Assembly (NCBI GenBank): GCA_902651635.1
Contig: CACRSC010000010.1
Coordinates: 770,776-834,775, forward strand
DNA length: 64,000 bases
DNA from: Mastigamoeba balamuthi
Lineage: Eukaryota > Evosea > Mastigamoebida > Mastigamoebidae
Direction: 5' to 3'
Both the position numbers and the translations under genes were made by a program. Positions 11,191-21,319 of the stretch are shown piece after piece. Below the pieces are notes generated by a model, which was not told the origin of the DNA, searched no databases, and saw only the letters and a program-made list of their open reading frames with translations. Each line of letters opens with the position of its first letter. Within the stretch, counting starts at the first letter, position 1.

Positions 11191-13533
11191 ATGGATTCGA
11201 CCCCGCCTTCTGGCTTCGGTCCAGCGGCTCTACAGCCCATCGTCTTCCACGAGTCGGTGAACCTCGCCCAGCTGCGCAAGGCAGCCGCCTTTCTAGCGGG
11301 GAAACAGGGCATTACTGGCCAGTCCCACAGCGCTCTCAGTGCAATTGTCTCGGATCTCGAGAGCAGCCTGAAGAGGGTGGCGTCAAGGCTGGCGATGGAG
11401 GACCCCTCCGACGACTGTGCCGAGCTGCTGCTCGGTCTGTTCGACCCCGACGCAGTGAAGACGTGCAGGGAGGTCGGAGGGACGCGCACGAGGCTGCTTC
11501 AGCTGGAGACGCTGTGGGGGTTCCTGCGCAGAGGCCCGCCGCCTCTGCGGAACACGGAGGGCAGACTGCTGGTGACCCTCGATGACATCAAGCAGCACAT
11601 GCCCAAGGAGGACAGCGTGGCAGCACTGCGCAGCGTGGTCGACTTCTGGAATCTTAGAGTACCAGTCAATACCGGCGGGTCCACAAGTCGCACGAAGGCC
11701 CAAATACGAACGGAGATAGAAGCTGCCCTCTTCGAGAAGATCCGCCAACAGGCCAAGGCTGTTGAGCAGGCAGCACAATCCATTGCAGTTGCCGCAACTG
11801 TTCCTGCAGGAGGACCGACCTCGTTTGTGAACAAGGGATCGGTGGGCATTGTGGTCCAGCGCGTGCTGCTCGGCTCAGAGGGCCTCATCGCAGAGAAATC
11901 GCCGAGGAACATCCAGTCGAGACAGAAGATAGCCGCAGAGGCCTGTGTGGCCCACAAAATAATGGTGCTTCGGGGGCACCCCAACGTTGTTCATTTCATC
12001 CGCGTGGACGAAAGCCCGACCTACCCACTGATTCAAATGGAGCTGCTGAAGACCTCGTGGAACGAGATGCTACAGCTCGATCTCTCCCAGTGGCCATGTC
12101 ACCCACTGACGGGCCTCCTTGACATTGCCAGGGGTCTCGAGTTCCTGCACGTTTGCGTGGGTGTGATGCACATGGACCTGAGGTCAACAAACGTGATGGT
12201 CGATTCGAGCGGGAGGGCCAAGCTCATCGACTTCGACTGTGCACAGGCACCACTGACCGAAGAAGAAAAACGCACTGGATCGCGTAAGATTATCCTGACG
12301 GCATCCTCGTGTGTGGACATTCGCCTGCAGAACAAGGACATTAGCTTCTGGCTCGACATCAGTCTTTGGAGCAAAATGGCTCAAGATGCCGTTCATTTCC
12401 TTCATATCAATGGCATTAAGGGTCTTCCCGAGTTGATTGACCGCAGCCGCTACAACCCGCGAGAGTGCGTAGACAAACTGCCATCGGCGTCGCAGCTGGT
12501 CGATGAGATGGTCAGAATTATAATCCGTCACAGAAGTACATTGATGGCCATCAATCCAGAGGTCCAGGTCTTCATCACAGACCTTCCTGAGAGGATTGAC
12601 TACGATACTGCAGTCGAAACCCAGAAGGTCAAACTGTGCCCGCTGAGCATGCGGTCCCTCGCGCGGTGTGACGAGTTCGCATCAGGCCTCGTCCAATCGA
12701 CGGTCACATACGAGCATGAGTGCTGCATAGCATCCGTCAATGCACGCAATCTCATGTTGGGATGTGCCCGCGGTGTGCGCCAGCTCAGAATTAAAGGCTT
12801 GGTTGAGCTTGTCCGCACCAACTACTTGGACATCATTGCCATACAGGAGCTGTGCGGGACCGAGTCAGATCAAACGCTGTCTGGCAGCCTCAAAAGCGAA
12901 CTCGGAGATGAGTGGGGCTTCATTCTGTCACCTATACTGTGCAGCAGTGCTTCCAAATACGAACGTGCAGGGTTCGTTTTCCGCCAAGCAAAGGTCCGCT
13001 GCGTTGCCGACATGGTTATGCCAGGCCAAGTTATCAAGTGGACCCGCAGCCCATACTTTGCCAAGTTCCGCGTTGGAGCGACACGCTTCCTTCTCGGGAC
13101 TGCCCACTTCGACCAGGAGGCAAAGAACCCAGGGAAGCAGGCGGAGGATGTGCCCAAGATCCTCGAGTGGCTCGAGGTGAACAAATCGTACTCGCCCGGA
13201 ACTGTGCTTATCTTCCTTGGAGACTTCAACCTCCCAGCCTCTGACCCGGCCTGGGCGGGCGTTCGCGAGCTCGGCTGGACGCATTGCCTCTACAGCAACG
13301 TCCCCACAAACAAGCAGGGAAGCAAGGAGCAGAAGCAGTGGGACAACATCTTCGTCCGCAAGCCAGACCCAGACGAGATGACCCACCCAGGTGCCCTCGT
13401 CCCACTCCGCTCGTGGGTGGACCCTGACAGCCAAAAGAGCAAAGGACTTGGCTCCGACCACAGTGTCGTCGGCATCTATCACGCCTACACTCTTGGCAGT
13501 CTCTCGGGAGACACCGTGAGTTGGGAGAGATAG
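11191..13533 (+). CDS. Protein kinase-like / EEP nuclease-phosphatase fusion protein
   Basis: A single open frame of 780 residues with no evident intron. Residues 1-200 are mostly helical and unrecognised. Residues about 212-450 are kinase-like: GSVGIVV loop, Lys236 (LIAEKSP), Glu250, HPNVVHFI, then HMDLRSTNVMV in place of HRDLKxxN and DFD (348-350) in place of DFG. The base Asp329 and Asn334 remain, so activity is possible but uncertain. Residues about 510-765 form an endonuclease/exonuclease/phosphatase (EEP) domain with Asn517, Glu553 (IQELCGT), His639 (GTAHF), Asp688/Asn690 (GDFNLP) and Asp756/His757 (GSDHS), that is, the full catalytic set. No signal peptide is seen. A stand-alone EEP paralogue lies at 15786-16757 in the same orientation. 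I know of no family with this architecture. The substrate (DNA, RNA or phospholipid) is unknown. Confidence 0.85.
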   Translation: MDSTPPSGFGPAALQPIVFHESVNLAQLRKAAAFLAGKQGITGQSHSALSAIVSDLESSLKRVASRLAMEDPSDDCAELLLGLFDPDAVKTCREVGGTRTRLLQLETLWGFLRRGPPPLRNTEGRLLVTLDDIKQHMPKEDSVAALRSVVDFWNLRVPVNTGGSTSRTKAQIRTEIEAALFEKIRQQAKAVEQAAQSIAVAATVPAGGPTSFVNKGSVGIVVQRVLLGSEGLIAEKSPRNIQSRQKIAAEACVAHKIMVLRGHPNVVHFIRVDESPTYPLIQMELLKTSWNEMLQLDLSQWPCHPLTGLLDIARGLEFLHVCVGVMHMDLRSTNVMVDSSGRAKLIDFDCAQAPLTEEEKRTGSRKIILTASSCVDIRLQNKDISFWLDISLWSKMAQDAVHFLHINGIKGLPELIDRSRYNPRECVDKLPSASQLVDEMVRIIIRHRSTLMAINPEVQVFITDLPERIDYDTAVETQKVKLCPLSMRSLARCDEFASGLVQSTVTYEHECCIASVNARNLMLGCARGVRQLRIKGLVELVRTNYLDIIAIQELCGTESDQTLSGSLKSELGDEWGFILSPILCSSASKYERAGFVFRQAKVRCVADMVMPGQVIKWTRSPYFAKFRVGATRFLLGTAHFDQEAKNPGKQAEDVPKILEWLEVNKSYSPGTVLIFLGDFNLPASDPAWAGVRELGWTHCLYSNVPTNKQGSKEQKQWDNIFVRKPDPDEMTHPGALVPLRSWVDPDSQKSKGLGSDHSVVGIYHAYTLGSLSGDTVSWER

Positions 13534-13698
13534 CATAAGACAGGAGGGCTAATGTTCCGAATGGTACAGTTTTTCTCTTTTGATGATAAGAACGACCAGG
13601 CTCGGCCTGCAATTGAACTTTTTCTTGAGCTGTCTTACGTATGGTACTTAATTTGTGCTCTCGGTTGAGGCTTGCGCCAGCGATCATTGTTGTCAGTT

Positions 13699-13985
13699 CT
13701 ATGCAGGTGACTGTGTGCACGCCAGAGGCCCCGTGACTAAGTATGGGTCAGCCAGCGTGTCGGCAGAGCTGGCCCTCTGCTCCGAGTCATACACGATGAA
13801 CCGCTCCACTAATGCCACTGTCGCCACCGAAGTGTTGGGCAGCAGCTCCGACAGCGGCAGTACCAGGACGATCCTGCAGAGCTGGTCGATGTTGCTCTTG
13901 CTGGCGAACAGGGGGCCAGGCAGCACATCTCCACCGGGATGCAGCCGGCACCCCACGTGTCCACCGCAGCCCCGTAGTAGCCCGC
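13699..13985 (-). pseudogene. CDK20 fragment (3' part)
   Basis: The minus-strand translation (SNIDQLCRIVLVL then PLSELLPNTSVATVALVERF and IVYDSEQRASSADTLADPY) matches the end of the intact CDK20 gene at 17142-18499. The block around intron 3 and the GNPIERSWP to ISFAACEPV segment are missing, and no 5' kinase exons are present nearby. The flanking DNA at about 13600-13690 also matches the flank of the intact gene, so this is part of a segmental duplication rather than a retrocopy. Confidence 0.85.
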
Positions 13986-14027
13986 TGGGCTTCCGCTGCT
14001 GCAGCCCCTGCTGCCCCCATAGGCAAG

Positions 14028-14090
14028 TCCCTGGGCTCCCGCGTGACGCTGCTCCCCCACGGCTTCACTCGCGTGCCCGGCATCGACCCC
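14028..14090 (+). pseudogene. Fragment of the glycosidase-like gene
   Basis: The sequence encodes LGSRVTLLPHGFTRVPGIDP. It is nearly identical to positions 10007-10070 inside the gene at 9819-11045 (LGSRATLLPRGFTRVPGIDP). Only this short piece is present, so it is a duplicated fragment. Confidence 0.8.
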
Positions 14091-14740
14091 ACCCGCTTGG
14101 AACAGGGTGCAGAAAGGTCTGCGATCAGTTGTCATACTGGACATCGCGATGGGTTCACCAACTAGCACGACCTTCGACTGGTGGAATACGAACGTGGCCC
14201 TCTGTATCACGAAGCTTGTGCATTCTCACAGCCCTGCACCGCACGTCTTTGATGCCGCCGACGAGGTTGCCGGACCCAAGCCGGTAGGGCTGCTGCCAAT
14301 CACCCCGTGCCGAAGCACTGCCGCGAGGGCCCTCACAAGCTTTTCGGCTCCCCGCAACGGTCTCGCGGCTCGAGAGGGGAATAGATGACGTGCCAATCGA
14401 TGAATTCGTGGTCCCGAGAATTCTATTTTGTGGGCACTGCTGGCTCGGCCTCGCTGGTTAGCGGGGCAGGACGCCTTGCACACCGTGCCCTTGGCCCAGC
14501 GGATCAGCGAGGGGGCGAGGGACGTCTCCGTGTCCCAGTCGTGGCACGCCGGGTACCAGCAGCGCGGTGCCCCCGTTGGATGTGGAAGCGCGACACAGTC
14601 ACAGTGCGCGGGCAGTCCGAGATCGTGGTATCGCCCTCGTCGGCCCCTCCCTCCGTCTTGGTCGCCCCGGCTCGCGGCAGAGGCCGCTCCCTGTGCTGTG
14701 CTGCCTCGGCTTGCAGTCCAACAGTATAATTTTTTGAAAA

Positions 14741-14813
14741 TTCCTTGGTGGCCTAGCGGTGAAGATGGGGTTTCTTTGGCGGTGAGACCCGGGTACAATT
14801 CCCGGGTCCCGAA
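14741..14813 (+). pseudogene. Degenerate tRNA-like sequence
   Basis: It has an A-box-like TGGCCTAGCGG and a B-box-like GGGTACAATTCC at tRNA spacing, and a perfect T stem CCGGG/CCCGG. The acceptor and anticodon stems do not pair, so it is at best a tRNA relic, with some resemblance to tRNA-Glu in its first 25 nt. Confidence 0.35.
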
Positions 14814-14907
14814 AACTTTATTTTGACACCCAAAATGGAAAACGGCCCCAACCGACCACAGACATGCACGTCAGCACTTGACATGGAGAAAGAAGTGCTG
14901 TCATCGG

Positions 14908-15540
14908 GCGATGGCCTTGCCGGGGGTCGCCCGGCCCACAAGGCCCATCGCCTGCGCCCGTCTCACCGACACGTCCCCCACCCACCCCACTGCGATGAGG
15001 CTCCTTGGCATGAGGTCCCGGGGTGCTGTCCCGCCGACCCAACAAGCGATGGCCTTGTCGGGGGTCGCCCTGCCCACACGGCCCATCGCCTGCACCCGTC
15101 TCACCGGCACGTGCCCCACCGCGCACGGCGACGAGGCTCCTTGGCATGAGGTCCCGGGGTGCTGTCCCGCCGACCCATCAGGCGATGGCCTTGCCGGGGG
15201 TCGCCCGGCCCACAAGGCCCATCGCCTGCGCCCGTCTCACCGACACGTCCCCCACCCACCCCACTGCGATGAGGCTCCTTGGCATGAGGTCCCGGGGTGC
15301 TGTCCCGCCGACCCAACAAGCGATGGCCTTGTCGGGGGTCACCCGGCCCACAAGGCCCATCGCCTGCGCCCGTCTCACCGACACGTGCCCACCGCACACG
15401 GCGAGGCCCTAGGTCCCGGCGGGGTGCTGTCCCGCCGACCGACCCATCAGGCGAAGGCCTTGCCGGGGGTCTCCCGGCCCACAAGGCCCATCGCCTGCGC
15501 CCGTCTCACCGACACGTGCCCCACCCTGCACGGCGAGGAG
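14908..15540. repeat. Minisatellite, about 137-bp unit, 4.6 copies
   Basis: Units begin with GCGATGGCCTTG (or GCGAAGG in the last) at 14908, 15046, 15182, 15320 and 15451, giving periods of 138, 136, 138 and 131 bp. Copies alternate between two subtypes (CCGGGGG and TCGGGGG after CTTG; CCCATCAGG versus CCAACAAGC before it), which suggests duplication of a two-unit block. Open frames across it are by-products of the GC-rich repeat. It lies directly upstream of the stand-alone EEP gene. Confidence 0.9.
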
Positions 15541-15785
15541 GCTCTCAGTTGGGGATGGCACCGGACGGGGCGCGCGTGGGGTGAGGGTCGGAACTGGCTA
15601 CTACTGACCGGCCTGCCACACACACTGCCGATGCTGCAGGCACCGGCCAAGGGGGGCAGCGCAGCTGACAGAGCCGCAGGGGTGCGGACGTCGACCGCAC
15701 CTCATCTCGGTGAGCCTCGGCGAGGGGCCTGCGGAGGGCAACGGCATGCGGCAGGGGGGGCCCTCGGGGAGCTTCTTCAGCCCAA

Positions 15786-16757
15786 GTGGCCCTGCGTCCA
15801 GCCTCCGAGGAAAAAAATGTGAACCTATGGCAAACAACAGCGGGGTCGGAAATGGCCCTCTCGAAGCCTGTGGCGACCCATGTGGCGGACAAGCTGGCGC
15901 AGTGCGACGAGTTCGCCCGTCTCCTTGGAAGGGGGAAAGTCTGGCGTGAGCACAAGGTCTCGATCGCGACCGTCAACGCACGCAATCTCAGGCTCAGCAA
16001 CACCAAGAAAGGCAAGAGCCACAGGCGGGTCGTGGGCCTGTCCAGGCTCGTCAAGGACTGCTGCCTGGACATCGTGGCGGTCCAGGAGCTGTGCGGAACG
16101 GGACCAGCGCAGACGCTGAGCAGCACTCTGGCGTCGGAGCTCGGGGAGAGTTACGGCGTTGTTCTGTCGCCGGTGCTTAGCAGGACCTACAGTACGAAGC
16201 TGGAGAGGGCCGCGTTCATATACCGCAGGTCCAAGGTCCAGCCGGTCGGTGCACCCATCGCGACGATGCCTGAGCACTCAAACTGGTCTCGCAGACTGTT
16301 CTTCGCCGAGTTCCAAGTGGGTGCAACGCGGTTCCAGCTCGGGACAGCCCACTTCAACCCGAGAGGCAAGGGCCCCGAAAAGCAGGCAGCGGATATGCCC
16401 ACGGTCATCGAGCAGCTCAAGAAGACGAAGTTGTACACGCCCCGAACGGTGCTGATCATGCTCGGGGACTTCAACCTGCCTGCCTTCCACGGAGCCTGGG
16501 ATGCACTGCGCGCGCTCGGCTTTACGCACTGCCTCCACAGCAGCATCCCCACAAACAAGGTGAACAATAAGCAGCGGCGGCAGTGGGACAACATCTTGGT
16601 CCGCATGCCCGACGCTCACGCCAGGGCCCGCCCGGACTCGCTCATCCCTCTGCGCTCGTGGGTTTGCAACAGCAGCCAACAGATGCGGGGACTCGACTCG
16701 GACCACAGCGTCGTCTGCATCAGCCATTCGTTCACTCCCTGCAGCACCATGGGATAG
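15786..16757 (+). CDS. Stand-alone EEP-domain nuclease/phosphatase-like protein
   Basis: A single exon of up to 323 residues; an internal ATG at about 15852 (MALSKPVATHVADKLAQ) is an equally good start. The protein is paralogous over its whole length to the C-terminal part of the kinase fusion at 11191-13533, beginning at the CDEFA motif. Catalytic positions of the EEP fold are all present: Asn64, Glu101 (VQELCGT), His189 (GTAHF), Asp228/Asn230 (GDFNLPA) and Asp306/His307 (DSDHS). The kinase part is absent. No signal peptide or membrane segment is seen, so a cytosolic or nuclear site is expected. The gene is followed, as in the other copy, by minus-strand CDK20 sequence. Confidence 0.88.
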   Translation: MALRPASEEKNVNLWQTTAGSEMALSKPVATHVADKLAQCDEFARLLGRGKVWREHKVSIATVNARNLRLSNTKKGKSHRRVVGLSRLVKDCCLDIVAVQELCGTGPAQTLSSTLASELGESYGVVLSPVLSRTYSTKLERAAFIYRRSKVQPVGAPIATMPEHSNWSRRLFFAEFQVGATRFQLGTAHFNPRGKGPEKQAADMPTVIEQLKKTKLYTPRTVLIMLGDFNLPAFHGAWDALRALGFTHCLHSSIPTNKVNNKQRRQWDNILVRMPDAHARARPDSLIPLRSWVCNSSQQMRGLDSDHSVVCISHSFTPCSTMG

Positions 16758-17141
16758 CCACCTCCCACGAGAGCCCGCCGTTGATCAGACCAAGGCCAGC
16801 CCTTCAAAGAGTGCTGCTCTCCCACGAGGGCCAGTCCTGGATGCCTTCTCGGTGGACTCGACCTACAGGGAGGAGACCACCGCGCCCACCTGGACTAGAT
16901 GCAGGCTTGCCGAGAAGCAGAAGACGAAGGCCTCAAAGCAAGCGCCCGCCAGAGCGCCCCCTGCCCCAGCTCTGACACTTGTCGTTTGTGATTCAAATAA
17001 CCCCTTATAGCATCCCCTCCCCTTAGAAGAAGACAAACCGGCTCTTTGGCTTGCAATTGAACTTTTCTTGTGCTGTCTTACGTATGGCGAATGTGTGTTG
17101 TGCTCTCGCTTGAGGCTTGTGCCAGCGATCATTGATGCCGG
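16758..17141. other. intergenic between EEP gene and CDK20
   Basis: Convergent 3' flanks. The stretch from about 17050 (TGCAATTGAACTTTTCTTG) to 17160 is duplicated at about 13610-13700. No gene is seen. Confidence 0.6.
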
Positions 17142-18499
17142 TCAGTTCTTTACAGACGACTGCGCCAGCGGCAGAGGAAGTTGAGAGGGCGTGCACGCCA
17201 GGGGCTCCGTGAAGAAGTACGGATCGGCCAGCGCGTCGGCAGCGCTGGCCCTCTGCTCCGGGTCGTACACGATGAACCGCTCCACAAACGCCACCGTCGC
17301 CGCCGACGCGTTGGGCAGCAGCTCCGACAGCGGCACCGGCTCGCACGCCGCAAACGAGATCTTCCCAAAGTCCGGCATCGCCTCCACGCCCTGCATCAGC
17401 AGCAGCAGCAACGCGCGCACCGGTTGGCCAGGGCGCAGGGGGCGGAGAAGACGACGACGCACGGGCCAGGAGCGCTCGATGGGGTTGCCCAGCACGCGGA
17501 CGATCCTGCAGAGCTGGTCGATGTCGCTCTCGCCGGCGAAGAGGGGCGCCAGGCGGCACATCTCCGCCGCGATGCAGCCGGCGCCCCACGTGTCCACCGC
17601 AGCCCCGTAGGCGCGCGCGCCGAACAGCAGCTCGGGGGCCTTGTACCAGCGCGACGCCACCGCGTTGGTCATCTCGCCGGCCCCCGCGCCGCGCGAGCTG
17701 GCGGGCACGCGCCTCGCGAGGCCGAAGTCGGCGAGCAGCACCCTGCCCTCGGCCGTCACCAGGCAGTTGGCCGGCTTCACGTCCTGCGCTCGCGGCCGTC
17801 AGCCAAGAGGGCAGCAGCTCAGGCGAGACGGGGCACTGGCGGCCGCGACACAAGCGGGGGGCACAGCAGCGGCAGAGAGGGGCTGGCTGCCAGCGCAGCG
17901 TCGCCGGGTCGCTGAGCTCAGGCGGGCAGCAGGCAAGCATCGCCGGGCAGCAGGTGGGGGGGACCACGCACTCTGTGGATGATGCCCCGCGAGTGGCAGT
18001 GGGCCAGGCCCCGCAGCACCTGCGCCATCACGCACTTGACCTCGCGCTCGCTGAACAGCCGCCTCATCGCCCTCATGACCTGACGTGCCCACCGTTCGGG
18101 CACCCCGAGATCCGCCCGAAAGCGTTACGTCAGCGACGGAGAGACGTGTGGCGTGACGACACGTGACGCGACGCGGGTGACGCGGACCTGCTTGAGATCC
18201 GAGGGGGCGTACTCGAGGACGAGGGCGAGGCCGGGGGAGCGGGGGAAGGCGGCGAGGAGGCGGACGACGTTGGGGTGGGGGCAGAGCTCGCGGAGGGCCG
18301 AGAGCTCGCGGAGGACGGGGGCGGGCAGACGGCCCCCGCGCTCCACCTCGGCGGCCGCAGCGACGCTCTTGACCGCCACCAGCGCCCCCGTCGGCACCGC
18401 CCGCGCAAGCACCACCTCCCCAAACGCCCCCTCGCCGATGCGCTCCACCTCCTCGTAGTCCTCGGCGCCCAGCGCGCACTCGACCACGGCGCTGCTCAT
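17142..18499 (-). CDS. CDK20: Cyclin-dependent kinase 20 (cell cycle-related kinase)
   Basis: Four exons (18499-18188, 18079-17972, 17783-17463, 17390-17142) give 329 residues. Kinase landmarks are GEGAFGEVV, VAVKSV, HRDVKPAN, ADFGLA and SRWYKAPELLFG. Orthology with CCRK/CDK20 is supported by the C-terminal lobe: the segments MPDFGKISF, PLSELLPNAS and DPYFFTEPLACTPSQLPLP parallel LPDYNKISF, PLEEVLPDVS and HQYFFTAPLPAHPSELPIP of human CDK20. CCRK-type kinases control ciliary length and assembly through MAK/ICK kinases. Donors are GTCCGC, GTGCGT and GTGCGT. The HRD motif is interrupted between Arg and Asp by intron 2. A partial copy lies at 13699-13985. Confidence 0.9.
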
Positions 18500-18811
18500 G
18501 GCGCACGAGACAACACAACAGATATTATTCAGGTATTATTGGTTTATCTCCTGGGAAAACACAGAGTCGTTTCCTTTTCTTTGGATCATGTATGCAGTTC
18601 TTCTCTTTTGTGCTCCCCATAGTTGATGGCTATGATGCAAAACGAGTAAGGAGCGCAAGGAGCATGCACTTCTCCACTCATCTCATCTGCGCCCAGATGA
18701 CCTCGATGTGAGGACGTTCCTACACTGCTCCAGGTGGCTCAGGAACCTGCGGGAGGCACGGTGGGGCTTTGCATGAGTACAGCGTGCCACCCGTGGGCAG
18801 CAGCAATAGAA
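18500..18811. other. intergenic
   Basis: Upstream region of CDK20 and 3' flank of VPS45. No coding signal is seen. Confidence 0.5.
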
Positions 18812-21050
18812 TCAAAAGGCGCACGTGGAGGAGTTGAGGATATCGGTGCCGCCGACGATGATGCGCGTGCCACTGTTGGTCTTGTTGAACTCGTTGGCGT
18901 AGTAGGCCTCCTCGAACGTGACGCCGCCGACAAAGAAGATGATGACGTCTGTCGGGCGCTCCTTGTACGCCTGCCCCACGACAAAGGGGAACTGGGGCTC
19001 CTTGAGCCTGCCCTTGAGCAGCGCGTCGACGAGCTCCATCATGTACGGGGCGTGCTCGGTGAACACGTTCTGCACGCCCTTGATCAGCCGCTTGCTCGAC
19101 GTCTTTGCGCGCTCCCAGAGCGTGCGGTTCCCGAACAGGTCGACGCCGCGGACGCCCGCGCCCGCGTAGGCCAGCATCAGCTGCACGAGCGCGGCCTCGT
19201 CGGGCTTGTCGAGCTGGCGCAGCACGTCGACGACCTCCTCCGCGCCGGCCGACTGCTCGTAGCGCAGCGCGTAGAGCAGCGCCAGGCGGACCTTGTCGAC
19301 GAGCTCGAACTCGGTGTCGCGCAGCACGGCGACCACGCGCGCGCGGGCGGTGGCCTTGTCGTCGTGGCAGGCGAGGAACTGCTCGAGCTCGCCGACCTCG
19401 AGCAGGCGGCGGATGTCGACGATGCGGCTGAGCTCCGTCATGAGCGCCACGTGCTTGCTGGCGCTGGCGCTGACCTTGCGGAACTCGGGGTAGCTCTGCA
19501 GGAACTGCCGTATCTCCTCGAGCGACTGCACGCCCTCGCTGCCCTTGCGCTGCTGCTGGTACTGGTCCACGAGCTCCTTGACGGCCGCCCCCAGGTCGCC
19601 AAAGTTGTTGTTGATGTTCTCGCGGAAGAACTGGTCCTGGTCGGCGCTCAGCACCACCTCGCGCAGCTCGGGCGTCGTGACCCCGGGCGCGCGGCTGAGG
19701 TCCACGCGGTTGCGCGTGATGCCCAGCAGCTCGTGGACCATCGCCTGGTACGTCCACTGCGTCAGCAGCGGCGTCACGGGGTCGTCGCGCCGGTCCAGGA
19801 TCAGCAGGATCGGCGCCGGCTCGGTCTTGCGGAAGTCGAACACGTCGGCCTCCTGCTGCATGCGCTTGGCCACCTCCAGCGCGATGCGCGACGCCGCCTC
19901 CGACTGCTTCTGGTAGCGGCTGCGGAGGAGGGCATCAGTTAATTAATGAGTGCTTTGATTGTGGCCGGATGAGTCAGCGCAGGGCCCTGCGTTGACGTCA
20001 TAGGTTTCCCTGGGCATCATTTAATTAAGTAATTGTGTGGCCGGGATGAGTCAGCGCAGGGCCCTGCGTTGACGTCACAGAATTCCTGGAATTGCGGTGG
20101 GGCGCACATGAAGGGCTTGCGGCGGAGCGAGAGGACGATGCTGCCGAGGCCCTCGACGGTGCGCTCCTGCACGCGCAGCCAGTCGCGGTCGTAGGGGCTC
20201 AGCGCGGGCCCCGTGTAGAACGTGAAGAGGTCGGGGTTGACGGCGAAGTAGTCGGCGTAGTACTCCTGCACCTGCTTCACCACCTCGTGCTCGTCCGCCG
20301 CCGCGATGTCCTCCAGGTACGCGTTGCGCACGATGTTCGTGAAGACTGGCGCGGAGCGGGTGAAGCGAGGAAGGGGCCCGTCAGTCAGTTGATTCCGGCC
20401 GAGGGAAATCCGAATTCGTGGTGTGATGTGATGTGATGTATGATGTGACGGCCACCCCAGCGTAGCCCCGCCAGAGTTCCTAATTGCCAGAAAGAGACAT
20501 AATGGAGCAGATCCTGTCCACGTCAGGGGTGCGGAGATTCCCGGTTGGCACGTGCGATTCGAATCCCAGCCAGCGCGCAACTTTACGGCGGCGAAAGGGC
20601 ACACGCGCCGGGCGGGCCACAGAGATAGAGACGGGGGAGGGGGAGAGACAGCGGGGCGCGGGGGGCTGGTACGCACAGAGGTGGTACTCGCCGTACTTGG
20701 GCTCGCGGAGCTCGTCGCGGAGGAGGGCGACGTTCTCCTGCGTGGGGCGCAGCAGCGTGACGGCCTTGAGGTGCAGCATCTTCTCCCGCGCCCGCGAGTC
20801 CAGCCGCTCGAACAGGTACACCTCCTTCTGCAGCACCGCGCTCTGGCTGCACACCATGCTCACTATCCCCATCTGCCGGGAGAAAACCCGACGGAGAACC
20901 GTCAGAGAGGCGCTGGAGATGCGGTGGGGGGGGGTGGCGGACGGTCTCCTGGTCCATGAGGAGGACTTTCATGCCGGGGATGGTGCGCGGGTCGATCACG
21001 CGGGCGACGTAGTCCTGGATCGCCTGGATGACGTTCATCTGGCTGCTCAT
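18812..21050 (-). CDS. VPS45: VPS45, Sec1/Munc18-family vacuolar sorting protein
   Basis: Four exons (21050-20943, 20872-20677, 20345-20108, 19919-18812) give 549 residues, close to the usual 570. The order of conserved blocks matches VPS45: [70 protein letters not shown], and [20 protein letters not shown]. The C-terminal [16 protein letters not shown] block is typical. VPS45 is an SM protein that chaperones SNARE assembly for trans-Golgi/endosome traffic. Donors are GTCCGC, GTGCGT and GTGCGC. The last intron holds a duplicated palindromic repeat. Confidence 0.95.
19931..20077. repeat. Tandem 82-bp intronic repeat with palindrome
   Basis: Two copies inside VPS45 intron 3, starting at 19931 and 20013. 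Each has GGCATCA, TTAATTAA, then GGCCGG(G)ATGAG and the inverted repeat formed by TGAGTCAGCGCAGGG and CCCTGCGTTGACGTCA. The centre CGCAGGGCCCTGCG is a perfect 14-bp palindrome. Related half sites occur in an intron at 53325-53415. Confidence 0.8.
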
Positions 21051-21319
21051 CTCCGCCGGGGGGGCTCTCGTGTGCGCCGCACGCCGGGCTCTCTGTTCCC
21101 CAGAATATCTGTGTGTTTTTGACCAGATTCTTGAATCTACCAAGATACTATTTATCCAGCAGCTGGCCAGTTTCAGGGAGAGCTTACCCCGGCCGCAATA
21201 CGAGCGCTCGCTTACTGGACAACTCCCGAAGCTCTTCGACCCGCCCTCTGTGCTCCGAGTATCCCCCGTGAATAACCCAAGATACGCGTATCTGCGTCCG
21301 CAGCAGACCGTCAACGTCG

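Noticed and set aside
14878-15822. 314-residue frame across the minisatellite
   Set aside because: Produced by the repeat length being near a multiple of three; the protein is only the repeat translated and no other support exists.
18734-19942. 402-residue plus-strand frame over VPS45
   Set aside because: Antisense of a clearly identified VPS45 exon.
20540-20585. B-box-like GATTCGAATCCCAG suggesting a tRNA
   Set aside because: No matching A box or cloverleaf can be formed; it lies inside VPS45 intron 2.
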